From Oxynema aestuarii AP17 (GTDB lineage: Bacteria > Cyanobacteriota > Cyanobacteriia > Cyanobacteriales > Laspinemataceae): a stretch of 64,000 bases of DNA. The translations under genes were made by a program, and so were the position numbers. Shown piece by piece: positions 27,412 to 35,599 of the stretch (its first letter is position 1; each line of letters begins with the position of its first letter). The notes beneath the pieces are model-generated. The model made no database searches and had not been told where the DNA came from. It saw nothing but the letters and a program-made list of their open reading frames with translations. The DNA lies in assembly GCF_012295525.1 (NCBI RefSeq), contig NZ_CP051167.1:5191501-5255500 (forward strand). The letters run 5' to 3'.

Positions 27412-29652
27412 ATGAATTTGCCATTGCGTTTACACTCCGATATTTCCGCGATCGTTCCTCCTTCCTTCAGCCTGTCTCCCGAACTGTTCGCCAAAGTCTT
27501 TCCCTTTCATTTAGCCTTTAACGGCGAGGGAAAGATCGTCCAGATGGGAGAAGCCCTCGCCCGAGTTCACCCCCGACTGAGTATCGGGGCGCCGATCCAG
27601 CCACACTTTCGGATTGCCCGCCCGCAAGTCAACTGGGATTACGCGCAGATTTGTCGAGCCACCCACGCCCTCTACGTACTCGAAAGCATCGAGAACAAGA
27701 TGAGATTAAAAGGGCAAATGGTTTGCGTCGAGTCAGAACAGATCGCCTTTTTTCTCGGTACTCCCGCGATCGCCGACTTCAAAGCCCTCAAAGGCTTGGG
27801 CTTGCGCTTGAGCGATTTTGCCCTGCACGATCCCGTCACCGACTTTCTCTTATTGCTGCAAGGCCAAAAACTGGCCTTATTTAATGCCAAAAAACGCAGC
27901 CAAGAACTCAGTCAAAAGCACCGAGTCTTAGAAGAATCCCTTTCTAAATTAAAAGCGACCTTTGAAGCGACCGCCGACGGGATTTTAGTCACCGATCTCA
28001 AAGGGAATATTTTAGATTTCAACCAGCAGTTTATGAAAATGTGGCAGATCTCGCCAGCGACGATCGCCCCCAACGGCGAGAACGATCGCGAGTTGGCGTT
28101 CGCGCGGCGAAAACTGCAACATCCAGAAGTATTTTTAACCAAAATCCGGCAATTATACGGCGAACGCGAGCGCGAGAGTTACGACATTCTCGAACTCGAC
28201 GACGGGCGGATTTTTGAATGTCACTCCCGACCGCAGTGGATGGGTTCGGATATTCACGGTCGCGTTTGGAGTTTTCGCGACATTACCGACCGCCAACGAG
28301 TCGAAGCCGAAATTCGCTACCAAGCCTCTCACGATCTCCTTACCGGGTTGCCGAATCGGCGATTGTTTGAAGAACGACTCGCGGCGAACCTCGCCGATGC
28401 GGAAGCAGAAGCAGAAATGCTCGCCGTCGGCTTTCTCGACTTAGATCGGTTCAAAGCGATTAACGACACCCTCGGTCACGCCGTCGGCGATCGCCTCTTG
28501 CAAAGTGTCGCCCAACGGCTGCGATCGCAAGTGAGAACCGGGGACACCGTGGCCCGTTGGGGGGGAGACGAATTCGCAATCTTGCTGCCGAAACTCTCCT
28601 GTTCTCGGGATGCGCTGCAAATCGCCCAGAGATTGCTCGATGCCTTCGGCGAGCCTTACATCCTCGAAGAGCGAGAATATCAGATCGATTGCAGCATCGG
28701 TATCGCCCTTTATCCCACCCACGGAACCGACAGCCACAGCCTGATTCACCATGCGGATACGGCTCTCTATCGCGTCAAACAACAAGGGCGCAACGGCTAC
28801 CAAATTTACAACCGGGCGATGAGTACGGAAGCCTCGCAACGGTTGGCCCTCGAAAATCGGCTGTACCGCGCCTTAGAACGGCGGGAATTGCTGGTGCACT
28901 ACCAACCGCAAATCGACGTGCGCCGAGATCGCGTCGTCGGGATGGAAACCCTCGTCAGGTGGCAGCATCCCGACGGTCACCTGATTTCTCCTAAAGAGTT
29001 TATTCCCCTCGCCGAGGAAAACGGCTTGCTCGCCAATATCGATCGCTGGGTCCTCGGCGAAGCCTGTCGCCAAACCAAACAATGGCAAAATTCAGGATTT
29101 GAAGACTTGGGAATCGGGGTGAATCTGTCCAAACGACTGTTTCGACAACCGGATTTCGTACAGATTTTAGACGACCTCCTCGCCGAACACGATCTCGACC
29201 CCCGCTATTTGGAATTAGAGATTAAAGAAAGTCTGATTCACGAAGATTTAGAACTCACCAGCCGTCACTTACAGCAATTAAAAGAATTGGGCGTGCGCTT
29301 GTGCTTGGATAATTTTGGCACGGGATATTCGGCCCTCGCCGATTTAAAACAAGTCCGATTTAATACCTTAAAAATCGATCGCTCCTTAATTGGGGATTTA
29401 ATTGCCAGTCAGAATAACGCCGCGATCGCCAAAGCGACGATCGCCCTGGCGAAAGGCTTGAATTTAACCGCGATCGCCCAAGGGGTCGAAACCCGCGAAC
29501 AGCAAGCCTTATTGCAAAGTTGGGACTGCGATTTGATGCAGGGAAATTGGTTTGCGCCGCCGTTAGCGTGGGACGCCGCCACCGCCTTTTTAGAGGGGCG
29601 ATTCTCCTGGGGAGACCCTACGCGATCGCCCGCGTCCCATTCGGGGAATTAG
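27412..29652 (+). CDS. HNOBA-PAS-GGDEF-EAL protein with degenerate EAL site
   Basis: 746 residues, no membrane segment. Residues ~20-155 match the haem-NO-binding-associated (HNOBA) domain: FPFHLAFNGEGKIVQMGEAL, RVHPRLSIG, LKGQMVCVES, FFLGTPAI, LRLSDFALHDP. A coiled linker leads to a PAS domain (~183-295, ending VWSFRDITDRQ). The GGDEF domain has WGGDEF (~383-388) with RxxD (RTGD), so cyclase activity is expected. The EAL domain keeps E512 (as METLVRW), N571, E603, D633 and K654, but the DDF motif is DNF (N634) and AEGVE is AQGVE (Q690), changes expected to abolish phosphodiesterase activity. No H-NOX gene, the usual HNOBA partner, is adjacent. Likely a cyclase whose EAL acts as a binding module. 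Confidence 0.93.
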   Translation: MNLPLRLHSDISAIVPPSFSLSPELFAKVFPFHLAFNGEGKIVQMGEALARVHPRLSIGAPIQPHFRIARPQVNWDYAQICRATHALYVLESIENKMRLKGQMVCVESEQIAFFLGTPAIADFKALKGLGLRLSDFALHDPVTDFLLLLQGQKLALFNAKKRSQELSQKHRVLEESLSKLKATFEATADGILVTDLKGNILDFNQQFMKMWQISPATIAPNGENDRELAFARRKLQHPEVFLTKIRQLYGERERESYDILELDDGRIFECHSRPQWMGSDIHGRVWSFRDITDRQRVEAEIRYQASHDLLTGLPNRRLFEERLAANLADAEAEAEMLAVGFLDLDRFKAINDTLGHAVGDRLLQSVAQRLRSQVRTGDTVARWGGDEFAILLPKLSCSRDALQIAQRLLDAFGEPYILEEREYQIDCSIGIALYPTHGTDSHSLIHHADTALYRVKQQGRNGYQIYNRAMSTEASQRLALENRLYRALERRELLVHYQPQIDVRRDRVVGMETLVRWQHPDGHLISPKEFIPLAEENGLLANIDRWVLGEACRQTKQWQNSGFEDLGIGVNLSKRLFRQPDFVQILDDLLAEHDLDPRYLELEIKESLIHEDLELTSRHLQQLKELGVRLCLDNFGTGYSALADLKQVRFNTLKIDRSLIGDLIASQNNAAIAKATIALAKGLNLTAIAQGVETREQQALLQSWDCDLMQGNWFAPPLAWDAATAFLEGRFSWGDPTRSPASHSGN

Positions 29653-29716
29653 CCCGCGCGTTCGCGTATAGCTTTAGGCGGATCGCCCCTTCCCGTCGGT
29701 TTCACGTTGCCCCAGC

Positions 29717-30529
29717 TCAGGCAAACACGCGATGTTCCAAAGAAGGCATTTGGCGGCGCACTTGTTCCAATCGCGAAGGATTGATTTCCGCGATCGCCAC
29801 CCCCGGCTTATCCCCGGCATCGGCTAAAATCATTCCCCACGGATCGACGATCGCCGCGTGTCCGTGAGATTGGCGACGTCCGTAGTGGCGCCCCGTTTGC
29901 GCCGGAGCCACCACGTAACAGGTATTTTCGATCGCCCGCGCTTGTAAGAGAATTTGCCAGTGGTCTTTTCCCGTATAGGCGGTAAAGGCGGCGGGAACGA
30001 ACAGCACGTGCGCCCCCTGGCGAGAAAGATGGCGGTAAAGTTCGGGAAAACGAACGTCGTAACACACCGACAACCCCAGATTTCCCCAAGTTTCCGACGG
30101 GTAAACCGCAGGCAGGCGATCGCCCGCTTCCACCGTACTCGACTCTTGATAAGTATTGCCGTCGGGTAAATTAACGTCGAATAAATGGACCTTGTTATAG
30201 CGCGCCACTTCTACGCCACTCGGTTCGACAATCACCGCCGTATTCAACACTTTCCCCGTTTCTACCGGGACGGGAAAACCACCGCCGAGTAAAGCGACTT
30301 GATAGCGTTGCGCCATCGTTTTGAGAAACTTTTGGCTGGCGCTGGAAATTTCTTCGGCGCGAGCGACTTTTTCTTCTTCTTCCCCCAAAAACGGGAAATT
30401 TTCCGGTAAAGCGACTAACTCGGCCCCCTGACGAACCGCCAAGTCGATCAGTTCTTCCGCCTCGGCTAGGTTTTTCGCCAAGTCAGGTACGCTCGTCATT
30501 TGAATCGCGGCAGCTAGATAGGGTTTCAT
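29717..30529 (-). CDS. Carbon-nitrogen hydrolase (Nit1/omega-amidase type)
   Basis: 270 residues. The catalytic triad of the nitrilase superfamily is present: E43 in ALPENFPF, K113 in RYNKVHLFDV and C156 in LSVCYDVRFPE. The order and spacing match the Nit1/Nit2 group, which hydrolyses amides such as deaminated glutathione or omega-amides (2-oxoglutaramate). FVPAAFTAYTGKDHWQ and VVAPAQTGRHYGRRQSHGHA are also typical of the Nit1 group. The exact substrate cannot be settled. It is convergent with the HNOBA gene and divergent from the tRNA gene. Confidence 0.92.
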   Translation of the reverse strand: MKPYLAAAIQMTSVPDLAKNLAEAEELIDLAVRQGAELVALPENFPFLGEEEEKVARAEEISSASQKFLKTMAQRYQVALLGGGFPVPVETGKVLNTAVIVEPSGVEVARYNKVHLFDVNLPDGNTYQESSTVEAGDRLPAVYPSETWGNLGLSVCYDVRFPELYRHLSRQGAHVLFVPAAFTAYTGKDHWQILLQARAIENTCYVVAPAQTGRHYGRRQSHGHAAIVDPWGMILADAGDKPGVAIAEINPSRLEQVRRQMPSLEHRVFA

Positions 30530-30718
30530 CGATGCAGCTCAAATAGTGAATCGGACAATAGAAGTACAGATCTTTATTTTTGCCTGGAATGCCGCCGCAA
30601 TGCCAAAAAAATCGATCGATTTGGCGATCGCCGAACCGTCAATCCCTCGCACGATAGCGCTTTCGCTCCCCGAGTGAATCTCGTCCGGGGCGATCGCGAT
30701 TTTGCCGACAATCTAGGT

Positions 30719-30724
30719 TATAAT
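30719..30724 (+). promoter_or_regulatory. TATAAT -10 element upstream of tRNA-Pro
   Basis: A consensus TATAAT lies 15 bases before the tRNA 5' end, placing initiation at about 30731. The nearest TTGCCG is only 11 bases upstream, too close for a -35 element, so no -35 is assigned. Confidence 0.5.
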
Positions 30725-30738
30725 GAAAAACGACTTCA

Positions 30739-30812
30739 CGGGATGTAGCGCAGCTTGGTAGCGCGCCTGCTTTGGGAGCAGGATGTCGCAGGTTCAAATC
30801 CTGTCATCCCGA
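30739..30812 (+). tRNA. tRNA-Pro (UGG)
   Basis: 74 nucleotides. The acceptor stem CGGGATG pairs with CATCCCG, the D arm is GCGCAGCTTGGTAGCGC, and the anticodon stem CCTGC/GCAGG encloses the loop TTTGGGA with anticodon TGG. The T arm has CAGGTTCAAATCCTG. The CCA end is not encoded; the gene ends with discriminator A. It is transcribed alone, with a -10 box upstream and a hairpin downstream. Confidence 0.95.
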
Positions 30813-31195
30813 TCCGATCTATAAGCTAGATAAGAAGGGAGGGGCGATCGGCTCCATCCCTTATTTTTACCGAGGGGATTGCGCTCCGTTCTTCCCCATC
30901 CACCCGAACCCTAACTTGAGCGCGATGTTAAGATAGCGTTCTAGCTTGCGGTTAGGAAACTTTAACACGATCGATGGAGTCCTCTGGGTTATTCAGTAGA
31001 ACGCGATCGCCACGAACTCAGATCGGTTCCCACCCGAGACGCGCCACAACTGCAAACATTTTGCCGTCACTCGTTAGACTTCGCGGAGTCGAACCGATCG
31101 CCCTTGTATAGAAATCTAAACCCCTGTCCGTTCCAATCCATTCATATTTGGATCCGACCGACTGATTGCCGTTAGTGTTGAAATTAGGTGGAATT
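30813..31195. other. Intergenic region between tRNA-Pro and Tic22
   Basis: 383 bases. It contains the tRNA terminator hairpin at 30835-30862. A minus-strand frame near the Tic22 start shows no family resemblance and is not called. The rest presumably holds the Tic22 promoter. Confidence 0.5.
30835..30862 (+). terminator. Terminator after tRNA-Pro
   Basis: AAGGGA (30835-30840) pairs with TCCCTT (30857-30862), extended across a mismatch by GG/CC, and is followed by ATTTTTAC. Confidence 0.6.
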
Positions 31196-31972
31196 ATGAA
31201 CTTATTGCTGCGTTGGGGCGCAATCTTAGGAGTTGTCGGTACGGTCATCTTAGGACCGTCCCCCTTCTTAAATAATCGGATGGCCTTAGCCCTGCCACAA
31301 GATCAAATTGTTAGAAAATTACTCCCAGTTCCCGTGTTTACGGTCACCGACGCCGACGGTTCGCCCTTGGTCGCGTCCGACCCCAACCGCGAAGGTCAAA
31401 GCTCCGTCGCTGGGGTGTTTATCTCCCGGGAAGACGCCCAAGCGTTTGTCGAACGACTCAAACAAGAAGACCCCCAACTCGGCGCCAACGTGCGCGTGGT
31501 TCCCGTGTCTCTGGCGGAAGTCTACGAATTAGCCCTGCAAAGCGAACAAAACCCGGAAAATCTAGAATTTACCTTCGTTCCCGTCCAGGAGCAAGTCCAA
31601 TCGGCCCTGGCGGTGTTGCGCGAAGAAGATAGCAGCGTCCAACAATTCAACGGCGTTCCCCTCTTTTTAGCTACCGGGGGGCCCGATAACGGCTATTTGA
31701 CCATCCAAAGGGGCAACGAGCAGGTCATTCCTTTGTTTTTCAACAAAGAAGAACTGCAAGGAATGCTCAGCCGTTTCCAAGAAAAACAACCGGATTTAAC
31801 CGCTTCTGTGGATATTGAAGTGGTGAACTTGGAAGGGGTGATCGACTTGTTAGAAACCAGCGACGACCCGCAAGTGAATAAAATTATTTTCGTTCCCCCG
31901 CGCGAGTCGATCGAATTTTTGCGATCGCTCCCCCAAACCGCACCGGGGAATGGAGCCACTCCCGGACAGTAA
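31196..31972 (+). CDS. Tic22 family protein
   Basis: 258 residues from ATG 31196. The N-terminus is a signal peptide (LLLRWGAILGVVGTVILG), so the mature protein is periplasmic. VFTVTDADGSPLV, VAGVFISREDAQAFVERL and PLFFNKEELQGMLSRF show the two repeated Tic22 units. Plant Tic22 works in the chloroplast intermembrane space during protein import; cyanobacterial homologues are periplasmic or thylakoid-lumen chaperones needed for outer-membrane biogenesis. A Tic20 homologue lies about 8 kb away at 39265 but is not in the same operon. An upstream extension to 31166 lacks a ribosome-binding site. Confidence 0.93.
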   Translation: MNLLLRWGAILGVVGTVILGPSPFLNNRMALALPQDQIVRKLLPVPVFTVTDADGSPLVASDPNREGQSSVAGVFISREDAQAFVERLKQEDPQLGANVRVVPVSLAEVYELALQSEQNPENLEFTFVPVQEQVQSALAVLREEDSSVQQFNGVPLFLATGGPDNGYLTIQRGNEQVIPLFFNKEELQGMLSRFQEKQPDLTASVDIEVVNLEGVIDLLETSDDPQVNKIIFVPPRESIEFLRSLPQTAPGNGATPGQ

Positions 31973-32065
31973 TCGAGTTGCGGGATGGGGGACGATTGTG
32001 TTTCGCTGCGGCGACCCCGTACAATCAGAACTCACGAGGTCGAACCGGGTTGAGAGGGAGGGTGC

Positions 32066-32965
32066 ATGGTGATTTCGGGGATCGAATTGTGGCAGTGGCG
32101 AGAACAAGCACGCGCGCAGGCAATTGACGCGGGGGTTCCGCCGGAAGAACTCGACTGGCTGTTACAAGAAGTTGCGGGTTTGGATCCCTTGGCGTTGCGC
32201 TTGGGTAGTTACAAAACGCGATCGCAGCTTCCCATCGGCTACTCTCTGGCCCAATTGAACGAGCTGTGGCGCGCTCGTTTGGAAGAACACCGTCCGGTAC
32301 AGTACCTCGTCGGCGTCACCCCCTGGCGTAATTTTTCCGTGCGGGTCTCCCCGGAAGTCTTGATTCCCCGTCCGGAAACCGAATATGCGATCGATTTGGT
32401 GGCGCGGGCGATCGCCCATTCCCCGCGACCGCAGGAGGAGTTAGCCGCAGGACATTGGGCCGATCTCGGCACGGGAAGCGGCGCGATCGCCTTGGGGATG
32501 GCCGACCTCTTGACAAATGCCACGATTCATGCAGTCGATATCAGCGAGTCAGCTTTGGCGATCGCCCGGGAGAATGCCCGCCGTGCGGGATTGGGCGATC
32601 GCATTCTCTTTTATTGTGGTTCTTGGTTTGAACCCCTCGCCTCCATGGGCGGTCAACTCAGTGGCATCGTGTCCAATCCCCCCTACATTCCCAGCACCCA
32701 AATCGCCGAACTGCAGCCGGAAGTCGCCGAACACGAGCCGCGACAGGCCCTCGATGGCGGTGCCGACGGTTTGGATTGCATTCGGGCGATCGTTGCTGGC
32801 GCCCCGGCGTACCTCGTTCCCGGCGGCATTCTCCTATTCGAGATGATGGCCGGACAAGCGTCGTCCGCGCGCCATTTACTTGAAACTGAGGGAAGTTATA
32901 CCGGAATTGAGATATTCTCGGATTTAGCGGGAATCGAGCGGTTTGCTCTGGCCTATCGCCGCTAA
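32066..32965 (+). CDS. prmC: Peptide chain release factor N5-glutamine methyltransferase
   Basis: 299 residues, ATG 32066 with GAGAGGGAGGG upstream. PrmC methylates the glutamine of the GGQ motif in release factors RF1 and RF2 with S-adenosylmethionine. The N-terminal helical domain (WQWREQARAQAIDAG) is followed by PVQYLVG, FSVRVSPEVLIPRPETE, ADLGTGSGAIALGMA for SAM binding and the catalytic SNPPYIPSTQIAEL motif. Full length. The next gene on the same strand is tsaC, 73 bases downstream. Confidence 0.95.
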   Translation: MVISGIELWQWREQARAQAIDAGVPPEELDWLLQEVAGLDPLALRLGSYKTRSQLPIGYSLAQLNELWRARLEEHRPVQYLVGVTPWRNFSVRVSPEVLIPRPETEYAIDLVARAIAHSPRPQEELAAGHWADLGTGSGAIALGMADLLTNATIHAVDISESALAIARENARRAGLGDRILFYCGSWFEPLASMGGQLSGIVSNPPYIPSTQIAELQPEVAEHEPRQALDGGADGLDCIRAIVAGAPAYLVPGGILLFEMMAGQASSARHLLETEGSYTGIEIFSDLAGIERFALAYRR

Positions 32966-33038
32966 TTGTCGATCCCGATTCCGACTGCGAGGCGATCGCA
33001 GGCGATCGCCCCTTGTCCGAGACTCTCTGCCAACAGCA

Positions 33039-33635
33039 ATGACCCTAGTTTCCCCCGACACCTTAATTTCAGGCGCCCGCGCCGGACAGCTCGTCAGTTT
33101 TCCCACCGATACCGTTCCGGCCCTCGCGGCCCGCAGCGATCGCGCCGAGCTGATTTTTACCGCCAAACAGCGCAGCCCGGACAAGCCCCTCATTTTAATG
33201 GGCGCCAGCCTCGAAGACTTGATGCCTTACGTCCTCGGATCCGCCGTCGAATTAGAAGCGTGGCGGGCTCTCGCCCGTCGATACTGGCCCGGGGCGCTGA
33301 CCTTAGTGCTGCCCGCCTCGGCGGCAGTTCCCCGGGCGATGAACCCCCTCGATCCGTCTACCATCGGTCTGAGGGTTCCCGATTGCGCGATCGCCCGCGA
33401 AATCCTCGCCCAAACTGGACCGTTAGCCACCACCAGCGCTAATTTAAGCGGTCAGCCGCCCTTACAACGGCTTGCGGAGATCGATCGCGCCTTTGACGGC
33501 GTACTGACCTTGGATCCCGAGGCGATCGGCCCTTTACCCCCCGCCAGTGGCTTACCCTCTACCGTCGCCAAATGGATCGGCGATCGGTGGGAAATCCTGC
33601 GTCAAGGCTCGGTCAACTTACAATTGCCCACTTAA
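33039..33635 (+). CDS. tsaC: Threonylcarbamoyl-AMP synthase (Sua5/YrdC family)
   Basis: 198 residues from ATG 33039. The YrdC fold has SFPTDTVPALAARS, KQRSPDKPLILM, RRYWPGALTLVLPA and TTSANLSGQPPL, all typical of the enzyme that makes threonylcarbamoyl-AMP from threonine, bicarbonate and ATP for the t6A modification of tRNAs. SGLPSTVAKW near the end fits the conserved STV site. It is short, lacking the C-terminal Sua5 extension, so it belongs to the TsaC type. It follows prmC and precedes a degenerate histidine kinase by 13 bases; the three may form one operon. Confidence 0.93.
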   Translation: MTLVSPDTLISGARAGQLVSFPTDTVPALAARSDRAELIFTAKQRSPDKPLILMGASLEDLMPYVLGSAVELEAWRALARRYWPGALTLVLPASAAVPRAMNPLDPSTIGLRVPDCAIAREILAQTGPLATTSANLSGQPPLQRLAEIDRAFDGVLTLDPEAIGPLPPASGLPSTVAKWIGDRWEILRQGSVNLQLPT

Positions 33636-33648
33636 CTCAAAAGCGCTT

Positions 33649-34626
33649 ATGAACTGGAGTAATTGGCTGTATCTCGCCACGGGTCTAGGCATCGGTTGGG
33701 CTTTACATCGGTGGGTCACGTCGCGCCCACAGGCGACGGAAAGCGACACGAGTGCAGATGTATCTTCTCCCGAGGACGAAGCGGATCGCGCCTCGTTGGT
33801 GCGACAACTCGAACACCTGCAATTGCAATATCAAATGGCCGTGCAGATGTGCCAATTTCGTGCCGGATTCCTCTCCCGGGTTTCCCACGAATTGCGCGCG
33901 CCGATTAACGGTCTGATCGGTTCCCACCAACTGATTCTCGAAGGGTTGTGCGACAATCCCGAAGAAGAACGGGAGTTTTTGGGCAAAGCCAACACTTCGG
34001 CCCTCAAAATTATCGAAATTCTCGATCGCATTCTCGATGTCGCCCGCACCCAAGAAGGTCGTACCCCCATGACCCTCAAAGTAGTTCCCCTCGGGGAAAT
34101 TCTGACTAAAGTAGGGGAGTTAACGGCAATTCAAGCGGCCAACCGTAACATCGGCCTTAAAATTGGCGAAAGTGACCCGAATTGGTACGTTCGCGCCGAT
34201 CGCCACTGGCTGACGCAAGTGTTGGTCAACGCGATCGATATGGCGATTACCCCGGTCACCCCGGGAGATATTCGGGTCAGTGTCGAGGAGGTGCCTGCCA
34301 GGGACGATCGCCCTCAAGCGCCTCACGGGGATCTGAAAATCGCGATCGATACCTATTTGCCGTTGGAATATTGGAGCGAGCCGATCGACTTCCTGCACCG
34401 AGAACAAACGGCGGACTGTTCGTTAATGGAAGATCCGGAACTGTCTGCCGGGATGAACTTGTGGCTCGACATCACCCTGTTGGAATTGATGTCAGGAAAG
34501 CTGGAAATTTTACCCCTGCCAGCGTCCGCCGCCCCCGATTCCGGGGATGCGAGCCTCACACCGGGGGCTACCCGGCTTCAATGCTTAATTCCACGGGCGA
34601 TTCCGACGGCAGGGACGGACTCGTGA
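33649..34626 (+). CDS. Histidine kinase-like protein with degenerate ATPase domain
   Basis: 325 residues from ATG 33649. One N-terminal membrane helix (WLYLATGLGIGWALHRW), an acidic linker and coiled coil, then a good HisKA domain with His in LSRVSHELRAPINGLIGSHQ. The expected HATPase domain has an N-box-like segment (LTQVLVNAIDMAI), but the DxGxG and GTGLGL boxes are missing; AGMNLWLDITLLELMSGKLE stands where the last G box should be. It probably cannot bind ATP normally and may act as a histidine phosphotransfer or scaffold protein. Its last 59 bases overlap the convergent GNAT gene. It starts 13 bases after tsaC. Confidence 0.85.
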   Translation: MNWSNWLYLATGLGIGWALHRWVTSRPQATESDTSADVSSPEDEADRASLVRQLEHLQLQYQMAVQMCQFRAGFLSRVSHELRAPINGLIGSHQLILEGLCDNPEEEREFLGKANTSALKIIEILDRILDVARTQEGRTPMTLKVVPLGEILTKVGELTAIQAANRNIGLKIGESDPNWYVRADRHWLTQVLVNAIDMAITPVTPGDIRVSVEEVPARDDRPQAPHGDLKIAIDTYLPLEYWSEPIDFLHREQTADCSLMEDPELSAGMNLWLDITLLELMSGKLEILPLPASAAPDSGDASLTPGATRLQCLIPRAIPTAGTDS

Positions 34627-35053
34627 GCGGCTCGTTGTATAACACCATCGTCGTGGTCGAATTCGGCTCGAAGCCGATGCGCTCGTAAAAACGCTGTTGG
34701 TAGGTGGTGGTGAGGTAGACTCGTTCGACGCGGTTGAGGTGCGGGTGGCTGACGAGGGTTTCGACCAATTTGCTGCCGAGTCCGACGCCGCGATACTCCG
34801 GATGAATGACGACATCCCAGATGGTGGCGCGGTAAATGCCGTCGGAGGTGGCGCGTGCGAAGCCGATCAAGCGGTCTCGATCCCAAACGGAAATCACGGG
34901 ATGGCTGTGGGTAATGGCGACGGCCAGATCTTCGACTTGGCGATCGCGCGCCCAAAATGCAGTAATCTCGAACAGGGATTTGAGGGCGTGCAAGTCGATC
35001 TCGCTTTTGCGATCGCTGAAGCGAATATGACGGCAATCCATCGTGCTATTCAT
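34568..35053 (-). CDS. GNAT N-acetyltransferase (Ycf52-like)
   Basis: 161 residues from ATG 35053 (a TTG at 35059 is possible and sits better with an upstream AAGG). GNAT fold: LIGFARATSDGIYRATIWDVVIHPEYRGVGLGSKLVETL contains motif A with the acetyl-CoA loop RGVGLG, and RVYLTTTYQQRFYERIGFEP is motif B. This resembles the Ycf52/GNAT proteins of algae and cyanobacteria, which include protein and serotonin/amine acetyltransferases; the substrate here is unknown. Its 3' end overlaps the convergent kinase-like gene by 59 bases. Confidence 0.9.
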   Translation of the reverse strand: MNSTMDCRHIRFSDRKSEIDLHALKSLFEITAFWARDRQVEDLAVAITHSHPVISVWDRDRLIGFARATSDGIYRATIWDVVIHPEYRGVGLGSKLVETLVSHPHLNRVERVYLTTTYQQRFYERIGFEPNSTTTMVLYNEPLTSPSLPSESPVELSIEAG

Positions 35054-35599
35054 GCTCAATTGACCTTGGAGTAGATTGAAATGGCGGATCGAATGAAGAA
35101 AAATCGAGACCGGTCGAACTCAAAATTAGGAAGGGCGATACTCCTTTCTCCTTTAGAGATGCCGAGCGAACGAAGTCGCGTTGCGATCGCCTACAGTTCG
35201 ATGGCTTCAAACTGCACGAGCGAGAAATATGCTCGTTCGATTTTCGGATCGCACAATTGTGTCAGAAATACTTTGAATTTTGCCGCTCAACACAGCTCGA
35301 ACCCCGAGGGCTAGCCCGCAATCGGGTATCGTCTGACAATCTCGATCTTGTGAGTGGGACTACTTCTCAAATTTCGATCGCTCCGAGTTGAATGGATCGT
35401 TTTATCTTAGAGATCACTACTTTACTTTTATAATAAAACGGCTGGAATGACCAGCGTTATTTTTGTTTTTATCGATTTTTCTTGACATGGACGAGGGCAA
35501 TTGTCCGCCTATTTTTTGATGGGTTGTAAAAGGTTTGGAGGGGCGATCGCCCGTGAATTGGGAGCGGCGATCGCCCGATTCTCTGCGCCGTGAAGCGGT
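35054..35599. other. Gene-less stretch between GNAT and hemB
   Basis: 546 bases. A plus-strand frame near the left end is not supported by any family resemblance. A hairpin at 35437-35458 has T-rich sequence on both sides, so it can terminate transcription from either direction. Two HIP1-type hairpin arms at 35541-35576 may contribute to hemB termination. The GNAT promoter should be near the left end. Confidence 0.5.
35437..35458. terminator. Bidirectional terminator-like hairpin
   Basis: AAC-GCTGG (with a bulged G) pairs with CCAGCGTT around the loop AATGA. The plus side continues ATTTTTGTTTTT and the minus side TTATTATAAAAG. It lies downstream of hemB on the minus strand. Confidence 0.5.

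Noticed and set aside
30702-30707. TTGCCG as -35 of the tRNA-Pro promoter
   Set aside because: Only 11 bases separate it from TATAAT, too short for a functional spacer.
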